Of a stretch of DNA of 24,695 bases, positions 15,960 through 21,908 are shown piece after piece. How positions within the stretch are numbered: position 1 is the stretch's first letter; each line of letters starts with the position of its first letter. Under the pieces are notes generated by a model, which was not told where the DNA came from, did no database searches, and saw nothing but the letters and a program-made list of their open reading frames with translations. The translations under genes and the position numbers were made by a program. Source of the DNA: an uncultured Lachnospiraceae bacterium (lineage in GTDB: Bacteria > Bacillota > Clostridia > Lachnospirales > Lachnospiraceae); the NCBI GenBank assembly GCA_910586095.1, contig CAJUHQ010000049.1:1-24695 (forward strand). Direction: 5' to 3'.

Positions 15960-17051
15960 CTATGCCTCCTCATCCATTGGTGTTTTTTCCTTTTTGTTCC
16001 ATTTGTCAAATCCTGATTCCGAAGTGGTACTATCCTCTATAATCACCTGTTCTGCGTCACAATTTTCCACAAGACATCCAACAAAAGCACACGCTTTGCA
16101 GCTCAGCCCTTGAAAACTACAATCATAGAACTCTGCTGGTTCAAAGTACTCTAACTGATTCTGATTAGCGCTCATTTCGTCAAAAATTGTTTCCTCAAAG
16201 ACTGTCTGTTGAAAGATACAGTTCACAAATATACTTCCTGTCATTTTGGTATTTTTTACTGTCATTCTTTCAAAAACACACCCGTCAAACATACAATCAT
16301 GCATCACACATTCCTCTATCCTGCTATCTTTAAAAGTACAATCCTTAAAGGAAGATTGACTCAAATCCAAGTTGCAAAATATTTTATCTTCATAGTAAAC
16401 TGCAAGAAATTTGCGAAATTTTAAATTGGTACTTCGATCGCAATTAAAGATATCTACTATAGGCAATATGGCATATAGAGTCTTTTGCCAGTCCATATAT
16501 TCCCCAATCTGTATCAAAAAAGTAGGCATCTTTTTAACCTTTGCAAGTGTTCTAAAATCAATCATATTTTCTATAAAATACTTAAAACGCAACGCAAAAT
16601 AATACAAAAGACTTCTTATCGCTCGCAGTTTAAAAACCTCGATCTGTGCTGCTCTAATATAGTAGCGAATTCCCTTTTCTTGTATGCATTTTTCCAATTT
16701 TGTTGTCAATGCTTTTACTTCTACTATAATCCAGTCTGCTGGAAGATACTCTGTAAGCATACTTTCCTCTGTCACACGACCAAACTCTCCATAACTATCA
16801 ATCTGAAATTTTGGCTGTGTATCCTCCAACGACGTATACAGAAACGAGATATCAATTTCTCCTACTGGATCAATCAAATCATTTTCCTGTAAAGTGACCA
16901 GATGTGTCATATACTGCTTTAGCGCCTTTTTCCATGTCTCTGTTATCGTATCCTGATGTTGTTCAAAGTGTTTGATTGTAGCTTTTGCAAAGTCCGCAAA
17001 CAGAATGGGATAAGTCTCTTGTTCAAACATTTGTATCCGTGTCTGTTCCAT
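15960..17051 (-). CDS. Pentapeptide-repeat protein of the CIS island
   Basis: 363-aa cytosolic protein. Residues 1-215 are mostly helical and match nothing I recognise. Residues 222-338 are pentapeptide repeats of A(D/N)LXX type (CNLDLSQSSFKDCTFKDSR, MFDGCVFERM, TGSIFVNCIF, FYDCSFQGLSCKACAF), with the usual central Phe/Leu every five residues and a Cys-rich second position, predicting a right-handed square beta-helix. It starts 9 bp after the VgrG stop and ends 1 bp before the next gene. Pentapeptide proteins are recurrent neighbours of VgrG genes in type VI secretion clusters, where they are thought to help effector loading; that role here is inference. Confidence 0.85.
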   Translation of the reverse strand: MEQTRIQMFEQETYPILFADFAKATIKHFEQHQDTITETWKKALKQYMTHLVTLQENDLIDPVGEIDISFLYTSLEDTQPKFQIDSYGEFGRVTEESMLTEYLPADWIIVEVKALTTKLEKCIQEKGIRYYIRAAQIEVFKLRAIRSLLYYFALRFKYFIENMIDFRTLAKVKKMPTFLIQIGEYMDWQKTLYAILPIVDIFNCDRSTNLKFRKFLAVYYEDKIFCNLDLSQSSFKDCTFKDSRIEECVMHDCMFDGCVFERMTVKNTKMTGSIFVNCIFQQTVFEETIFDEMSANQNQLEYFEPAEFYDCSFQGLSCKACAFVGCLVENCDAEQVIIEDSTTSESGFDKWNKKEKTPMDEEA

Positions 17052-17060
17052 ATATGCCTC

Positions 17061-18449
17061 CTAGTTGATTAGCACTTCGCTCGCCGCCAACGTTGCAGTA
17101 TTTTTATCAAGATCTATGTAGGCTTCCTCTGTTCCAATAATGATCTCATTTTTAGCCACAATATGTACTTCATTATCCGCACATATACTAACTTTTGTGT
17201 CAGACATTACATTAATTTCTTTATCAGAGTATATTTCTACTCCCTTTTCATCTGTTAAGTTAATATAAATCTTTCCCGCTTTTCCGATGACATATAACCC
17301 TTCATCTGTGAGCAAAATTTCCTTTCCGCCTGGCGCTTTCCAGCTCTTATGCTTTGGATCTTTAGGCGCTTCTGTAAAAACTGTGCTAGCAGCAAACGCG
17401 TCCGCCTCCTCTCCTGATGGAAAGAAAACTCGAACCTCATCTCCTACTTCGGGCATACAGTACCACCCACTTCCGTCACTCGATGAATAAGCCGTCGAGA
17501 ATGGAAACCACCAGTCTCCACCAGTATCACTGTCATCATCAATCTCCTTGAAATTAACTTTCACTTTATCCTTATTAACTTCCTTCACGGTTCCTTTCAT
17601 CATCTTTCCAGATGTCTTGCTGTGTGTTTCTGGAACTGCAATTCCGACTACGCTTCCATTTGCCTGCATCAATGTATAACGCATCTGAAGAATCCCATCT
17701 GTAAGGACTGCATCCACCCCTTTGATACATGCAGCTTTACCATTGATCGATACCTTGTCCCCTATAAATGCATATGCATATGATTCAACTTCTTCTCCCG
17801 AAAAATCCTGAACCATTGTATTGGATAATTGGGCATGACTGTCCACTTGACTTCCATAAGAAAATGCTTTGCTTTTGATTGTAATCGTTTTGCTCGGCGT
17901 TGGTAATCCCACATAAAGTAGTGGCTTTTCTGACTTAATATCTGCCACAAGAGGTGCTTGTAAACGAGAAGCCATCCTCTTTGCAAACTCCCATTCAGTC
18001 TCATCATATTTCATCACAAACTGGTTTGTTGCTTTGTCTGACACTGTCATATTTAACTCCCCTTTGTCTGCAATGCCTTCTTTAATAATCTGCCCATAAG
18101 TCTGAGACACTTGCTTATACGTTTTCTTTTTCTTTTGCATATCCAGAATTCTACTGGTCGTATACAAGGTCAGTGATACAATGCTGTATCCACTCTCTTG
18201 ACTAAGCGAAATTTCTTTTACACAGCCATAAAACAGTTTTCCTGGCTGCTCCTTTGCTGTTGTAGTAATACTTACCCGCAAGGTTTCATCCACTCGTTGC
18301 ACAAGTCCTTGCGCTTCCTCTGAGTCCACCTCACCTTTAATTTGTGCTATCCCATGTTCATTTACTTGGTGATTAATCCATATAGATCGAATTCTCCGAA
18401 ATGGAAATCCTTCTACTTTTATGTTGCCGTATGATATAGTTTCCATCAT
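17061..18449 (-). CDS. Stand-alone VgrG/gpD-type spike protein
   Basis: 462-aa trimeric-spike protein of contractile injection systems. Residues 1-270 form the gp27-like late-control-D region (MKYDETEWEFAKRMASRLQA at 146-165 is a typical conserved stretch). About 282-360 is the OB fold (MKGTVKEVNKDKVKVNF ... MPEVGDEVRVFFPSG), and 375-462 is a repetitive beta-helix needle. It would cap the inner tube and carry the PAAR-like tip. GGAGG precedes two consecutive ATGs, by 5 nt (18449) or 8 nt (18446), so the exact start is ambiguous by one residue. It is shorter than typical proteobacterial VgrG (over 600 aa), close to the compact Bacillota form. It shares domain order with the N-terminal 450 residues of the Rhs fusion in the same operon. 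Confidence 0.92.
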   Translation of the reverse strand: MMETISYGNIKVEGFPFRRIRSIWINHQVNEHGIAQIKGEVDSEEAQGLVQRVDETLRVSITTTAKEQPGKLFYGCVKEISLSQESGYSIVSLTLYTTSRILDMQKKKKTYKQVSQTYGQIIKEGIADKGELNMTVSDKATNQFVMKYDETEWEFAKRMASRLQAPLVADIKSEKPLLYVGLPTPSKTITIKSKAFSYGSQVDSHAQLSNTMVQDFSGEEVESYAYAFIGDKVSINGKAACIKGVDAVLTDGILQMRYTLMQANGSVVGIAVPETHSKTSGKMMKGTVKEVNKDKVKVNFKEIDDDSDTGGDWWFPFSTAYSSSDGSGWYCMPEVGDEVRVFFPSGEEADAFAASTVFTEAPKDPKHKSWKAPGGKEILLTDEGLYVIGKAGKIYINLTDEKGVEIYSDKEINVMSDTKVSICADNEVHIVAKNEIIIGTEEAYIDLDKNTATLAASEVLIN

Positions 18450-18546
18450 GACCGCCTCCTTTTTGAATCTCGCCTCCTGCTAATTTTTAATTGTCTTGAC
18501 TACTTACAAATAGCCCTCTCCCAACACTAACTACATATTTTCTTTT
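18450..18546. other. Short intergenic gap
   Basis: 97 bp between the Eag-like gene and the VgrG gene, containing the VgrG ribosome binding site and nothing else that I can recognise. Confidence 0.5.
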
Positions 18547-19176
18547 TTATTCTTCCTCTGGCAGTTCATCCATAAAGTGAAATGAATCTAACATTTCCTT
18601 TGCAATTGGTCTGTATCTCTCTCTATTTTTGTAATTAAAATTCATAAATCCCAACAAAACCCTTCCTTCAAGAGAGGTAAAGTACATAATGTTATAAATC
18701 GATTCTGTGATAGTATGAGAGATCATTTCTAGACTTACTATGGTATGCTTTTGTGTTTTTTTCACATTTTCTGATAAAATTCTCACCTTAGGTCCCATTC
18801 TCTCGAGGGCTAATTTTGCTATTTTTAGAAAATCTCCCATATATTCTTCTGGTATTTCATGTTGTGTATAATGATATCCTGCTGCCAAATCCAGATAACT
18901 ATTAGCATATACCTTGTCTGGCTTATTTCCCAGCGGATAGGAAACTTCCACCTCTTTTTCGGAGAGTTCCTCAAAGTCCTCGGGCATCCAAATTGCAACT
19001 TTTCCATCGAGAAAGGTCCTCTCTGCAAAGGTAACTGGAACCATATTCACCATAATTTGACCATCAAATATGGACTGTTCCTTCTCCTTCTCGATGGTTT
19101 CCTGTGAAAATCGTTCGCGTTCAAATTCCTCTAACATTTCACGTTTCTTTATAAACTCTTCGTCCATTTTTGACAT
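18547..19176 (-). CDS. DUF1795/DcrB-like putative effector chaperone (Eag-like)
   Basis: 209-aa soluble protein. A charged N-terminal helix (residues 1-32) precedes a DcrB/DUF1795-like alpha+beta domain. The C-terminal signature VLLGFMNFNYKNRERYRPIAKEMLDSFHF is characteristic, as are the mid-protein WMPEDFEEL and NIMYFTSLEGR strands. In type VI secretion this fold is used by Eag chaperones, which shield hydrophobic pretoxin segments of PAAR/Rhs effectors. The Rhs protein here has such a segment at about 575-660, which fits. AAGGAG lies 7-8 nt before the ATG. No signal peptide is seen, consistent with a cytosolic chaperone rather than a DcrB lipoprotein. The N-terminal helix is not part of standard Eag proteins, so the assignment is probable only. 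Confidence 0.78.
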   Translation of the reverse strand: MSKMDEEFIKKREMLEEFERERFSQETIEKEKEQSIFDGQIMVNMVPVTFAERTFLDGKVAIWMPEDFEELSEKEVEVSYPLGNKPDKVYANSYLDLAAGYHYTQHEIPEEYMGDFLKIAKLALERMGPKVRILSENVKKTQKHTIVSLEMISHTITESIYNIMYFTSLEGRVLLGFMNFNYKNRERYRPIAKEMLDSFHFMDELPEEE

Positions 19177-19213
19177 TTGCTATCTCCTTCTTATCTATTA
19201 TGATCTCTTTGTA

Positions 19214-20506
19214 CTACTTCTTTTTGTCTTTATTTTGCTCTATTCCTCTAGCAGCCCGATCTGCATTTTCCTGCATCTCTACAAGTTTATTAATTGGCCA
19301 CATCAATTCTTCTGTCATTCTTTTTACTATTTCTTTTTGTGCTAACTTAGCGTTTACTTTTTCTGCAATTTCACCATGTTTATTATACAGATAATCACCT
19401 GGACAAACTTTTTTATTTTTCTCATCAAACCATCTATGTACTGTCATATTCTGTTGATCTATTTGTCCAATTAATTTTTTATCTGCGCGCCATTTTAATT
19501 CCTTGATACCATTGCGCCAGCAAATATCTGTACACAGCTCAATCAATGCATTGAACGCCTCCTCCGACACAGGCCATCCCAGTCTATCTCCCTCTTTAGT
19601 ATCAACATTATTTGCAACCTCAATTGTGACTGCTCTGTGATCGTTGGAACGACTAGAAGAACACCATGAACGGTCTTTCTCGTCTACATACAATGCAATA
19701 TTCCCTTTACTGTCAATTCCATAGTTACTGGAGGCGTTTCTTTCTTTTTTGGCAAAAGTTTTTCCACACTCCTCGACCGTCGAATCACCTGCCATACAAT
19801 GAATAGTAATTGTATCAATTGCATGGTTTCTAGGACTTGTCTTGTTGGGTGATAAGATTTCCGTTGTGGCCAAACTGCTCTTGGTAACAGTATTTGTTTT
19901 GTTTGTATTATTAGTTGTCTTTGTTGTTGAAGTCGTTTCATTTTTCTGTGATGCTGTTGTTTTGTTTGGTTTAGAGGCTACTGTTTTTTTAGTACTATTT
20001 TTTGCCACTTGTGATGCTGTTTTCTTTGTTTCTTGTGATGCTGTTTCTTTTGTCTGCTGCGATGCTATTTTCTTTGCATCTTCTTTCTTTGCATCCTCTT
20101 TCTTTGATGAATCGGCGGCTGAGTTGTTTTGTTTTTTGTCTGCTTCCGAATCAGAGGTCTTTACGTCCGCGCCACTTGATCCTGCTCCTTCTTTGACAAT
20201 GCTAATTACACCGCCCAACATGCAAGTGCAAACACTGTCCATTGTCAACGCTGGTGCACCATCAATCATAAAGTCATCATTACAAAGCTGCCATGCTAAT
20301 GGCGTAGCAATTGCACAAGGCTTATTTCCGCACATACCAAAGGGCGTTATATTGAGCATTGGCATATGATCGTTGGCATTTAAGACTGGCTTTCCCTGAT
20401 ACAACACTCCATGCCCTACATCTGTGTTGAGCACATTGGTCATTGCTCCTAATGAACACTTTACTTTCACCCCCTGCACTACATAATTTTTACCTTTTCC
20501 CGCCAT
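19214..20506 (-). CDS. DUF4280 PAAR-like tip protein fused to N-acetylmuramoyl-L-alanine amidase
   Basis: 430-aa fusion. Residues 7-105 are a DUF4280 PAAR-like domain with a Cys-rich pattern (C17, C59, C64, C75, C93, C95) and repeated short strands, expected to sharpen the VgrG spike. Residues 110-215 are a Lys/Thr/Ser/Asn linker with repeated KxTASQ-type motifs. Residues 225-390 are an Amidase_2 (T7-lysozyme-like) domain: H236 in TIHCMAG, Y262 in NYGI, E296 in TIEVANN, H357 in MTVHRWF and C368 in VCPG, matching the His-His-Cys zinc site. It would cleave the N-acetylmuramoyl-L-alanine bond of peptidoglycan. First gene of the island; AGGAAGG precedes the ATG. No signal peptide, so export must use the injection machine. 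Likely role: drilling or killing of the target cell wall. Confidence 0.93.
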   Translation of the reverse strand: MAGKGKNYVVQGVKVKCSLGAMTNVLNTDVGHGVLYQGKPVLNANDHMPMLNITPFGMCGNKPCAIATPLAWQLCNDDFMIDGAPALTMDSVCTCMLGGVISIVKEGAGSSGADVKTSDSEADKKQNNSAADSSKKEDAKKEDAKKIASQQTKETASQETKKTASQVAKNSTKKTVASKPNKTTASQKNETTSTTKTTNNTNKTNTVTKSSLATTEILSPNKTSPRNHAIDTITIHCMAGDSTVEECGKTFAKKERNASSNYGIDSKGNIALYVDEKDRSWCSSSRSNDHRAVTIEVANNVDTKEGDRLGWPVSEEAFNALIELCTDICWRNGIKELKWRADKKLIGQIDQQNMTVHRWFDEKNKKVCPGDYLYNKHGEIAEKVNAKLAQKEIVKRMTEELMWPINKLVEMQENADRAARGIEQNKDKKK

Positions 20507-20533
20507 TTTTGCACCTTCCTTTCCTTGATCTTT

Positions 20534-20725
20534 TTACTTTTTATCTTGTCTGATTAAATTGTACTTGTTTTTATAATTTATACCTCTTGCGTAATTTGCA
20601 CACATACCAATCAATAAAATATATAATTCATTTCTTTTCTCATCAACCTCTATTTGATAAATTTCAACATTGATTGACAAATTCCCCTTTACGTTTCTAT
20701 CCAAAATAATTATGATTGTGCCCAA
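20534..20725 (-). CDS. Doubtful 63-codon ORF, possibly a remnant
   Basis: Open from a TTG at 20725 to a stop at 20534, with a stop codon two codons upstream of the TTG and no Shine-Dalgarno. The composition (LSINVEIYQIEVDEKRNELY) looks protein-like, and it ends 27 bp before the PAAR-amidase gene in the same direction. It may be the 3' remnant of a decayed gene. I do not recognise a family. Confidence 0.25.
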   Translation of the reverse strand: MGTIIIILDRNVKGNLSINVEIYQIEVDEKRNELYILLIGMCANYARGINYKNKYNLIRQDKK

Positions 20726-20795
20726 TTTCTATATTGAATAATAGTTCTATTTATCTCATGTATTTCTATGATATAATTTTTTTCTATAAAAATAA

Positions 20796-20945
20796 CTATG
20801 TACAATATACAATACTACACCGCTCATCATTATAAGGTTCTATCATTGCTTGTAAAATAGCAACATCCTGTGGAAGTCTTTCTTTGATCTCATCCCAATG
20901 ATAAAAAATAAGTTTTCTAGGAAAAACGATGTCATACAGCATCAT
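20796..20945 (-). pseudogene. Short protein-like fragment (49 codons)
   Basis: Minus-strand frame from ATG 20945 to TAG 20796 encoding MMLYDIVFPRKLIFYHW and, further on, PQDVAILQAMIEPYNDERC. The residue composition looks like real protein (Trp, Pro, Tyr, His in a plausible fold), yet the ORF is tiny and lacks a good ribosome site. It is probably the 3' end of a truncated gene. Family not recognised. Confidence 0.3.
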
Positions 20946-20950
20946 GCACA

Positions 20951-20980
20951 GCCTGCCGTTTGGCGGGCCGCATGGCCATC
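20951..20980. repeat. GC-rich palindromic cluster
   Basis: GCCTGCCGTTTGGCGGGCC folds as CTGCC/GGCGG (one G-U) around GTTT, followed at once by GGCC-GCAT-GGCC. It is strikingly GC-rich against its A/T-rich surroundings and looks like a dispersed repeat of the REP type. It differs from the repeat family at 3241/5285. Confidence 0.45.
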
Positions 20981-20983
20981 TAT

Positions 20984-21014
20984 GCTATAAAAGTTGTCCT
21001 TTAACTTTCATAGC
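20984..21014 (-). terminator. Hairpin downstream of TIR operon
   Basis: GCTATAAAAGTT (20984-20995) and AACTTTCATAGC (21003-21014) pair over 12 bp with one mismatch and a 7-nt loop, 44 bp past the last gene of the TIR operon. There is no U-run, so termination is uncertain. Confidence 0.4.
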
Positions 21015-21057
21015 AAACAACATTCGCAAAGACAAATCAATTTACTTTCATAACTCT

Positions 21058-21432
21058 CTACAACAAATGTTCAAATTCTGCTATAATATCAGCTTTTATT
21101 CCATGATGAACAAAGAGCGTTTCTATTTCTTTTGCTAACTCTATTTGACTTTCTAAACATATCCTATCCTTTTGTGGACAAAAATCCATTATACTTTTAT
21201 AATACAAGAACTTGTCCTCTCCTATCATTGATAACGTTTTGTCATAGTCCTCGTTTCTATATACCACAACATGATTTCCCTTAAAAATGAAATATTTTGT
21301 ATCTATTGCTATATTATGAAGTTCACTATAGACATTGACAAGAATCTCTATAATTTGCTTTTTGTCTGCATTGACTGCAAGCCGAAAAGTTAAAGAAATA
21401 CAAGAGGTAGAACCATCTATTTTACTTTTCAT
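21058..21432 (-). CDS. 124-aa protein of unknown family in TIR operon
   Basis: Third gene of the TIR operon, 46 bp after the membrane-protein gene. Start chosen at ATG 21432, which has an AGGA-type site about 10 nt upstream; a GTG at 21447 has none. The protein is soluble, without signal or membrane segments. It shows a mixed beta/alpha pattern (ISLTFRLAVNADKKQIIEIL, KYFIFKGNHVVVYRNEDYD) and ends in a helical segment (IELAKEIETLFVHHGIKADI). I do not recognise it. Its constant direction and close spacing suggest it serves the TIR protein, perhaps as a sensor, regulator or inhibitor, but that is position-based inference. Confidence 0.7.
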   Translation of the reverse strand: MKSKIDGSTSCISLTFRLAVNADKKQIIEILVNVYSELHNIAIDTKYFIFKGNHVVVYRNEDYDKTLSMIGEDKFLYYKSIMDFCPQKDRICLESQIELAKEIETLFVHHGIKADIIAEFEHLL

Positions 21433-21478
21433 TCCTATTTTCCTCACATATTTTTATGTCATTACACGCTAAGATAAA

Positions 21479-21877
21479 TCAACTAATCATTACAATCATC
21501 ACTGCTGGTAAAATCAACAGGACAAGATAAAAATACAATTCCGTTGTGGATACTACACAACTCCAGAACGTATTTTTATTGTATAAAAAAGCGCTCACAT
21601 CCATACTAAAATCAATTTCTCTTTCATCTATTCTACTTATATGTTCATACAGGGAGCGATAGGCACGCTCCTTTGATAAATAGAATGAATCCAATCCCCA
21701 AAATACAATAATTGGAATACATGCAATCAAATAATTTATTTCCATAGTATTCCCTGATAATGTAAAAATTGCTGCCACTAAAGTAACTGCCCATCCTTTT
21801 AAAGCAAAAGAATTGCTTGCCATTCTATTTATAATTCCTTGTATCATTTCCAAATGCCTTATTTTTGGTTCCTGCAT
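21479..21877 (-). CDS. Small three-helix membrane protein, SLATT-like putative effector
   Basis: 132-aa inner-membrane protein. The N-terminal amphipathic part (LEMIQGIINRMASNSFALKG) leads into helices at about 25-42 and 46-66; a soluble loop (about 67-100, SKERAYRSLYEHISRIDERE) precedes a third helix at about 108-131. The IQGIINRMASNSF...KGWAVTL signature belongs to a family often found alone or near defence genes and is reminiscent of SLATT-type predicted pore formers, which have two N-terminal helices and are thought to permeabilise the membrane on activation. GGAG lies 6 nt before the ATG; the gene begins 31 bp after the TIR gene. Pore formation here is inferred, not shown. Confidence 0.85.
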   Translation of the reverse strand: MQEPKIRHLEMIQGIINRMASNSFALKGWAVTLVAAIFTLSGNTMEINYLIACIPIIVFWGLDSFYLSKERAYRSLYEHISRIDEREIDFSMDVSAFLYNKNTFWSCVVSTTELYFYLVLLILPAVMIVMIS

Positions 21878-21908
21878 TAGTATCTCCTTTTTACTTGTCT
21901 GTTTTGTA

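Larger units (their letters stand above)
20727..21057. other. Gene-poor junction between CIS island and TIR operon
   Basis: 331 bp with one possible short ORF (20796-20945) and hairpins at 20951-20980 and 20984-21014. No clear promoter for the CIS island was found here; the A/T-rich stretch 20730-20800 is the likeliest place. Confidence 0.5.

Noticed and set aside
15959..16009. Upstream start for the DUF1629-like gene
   Set aside because: It would overlap the pentapeptide gene by 50 bp and add a basic stretch without family support; the ATG at 15958 has GAGGAGG at good spacing.
16209..16892. Plus-strand frames over the pentapeptide gene
   Set aside because: Antisense shadows of the repeat coding sequence; no ribosome sites and no recognisable domain.
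19842..20369. 175-codon plus-strand hydrophobic frame opposite the PAAR-amidase gene
   Set aside because: It is the complement of the Lys/Thr/Ser linker, which reads as Phe/Val/Leu/Cys; the minus frame has clear DUF4280 and Amidase_2 motifs.
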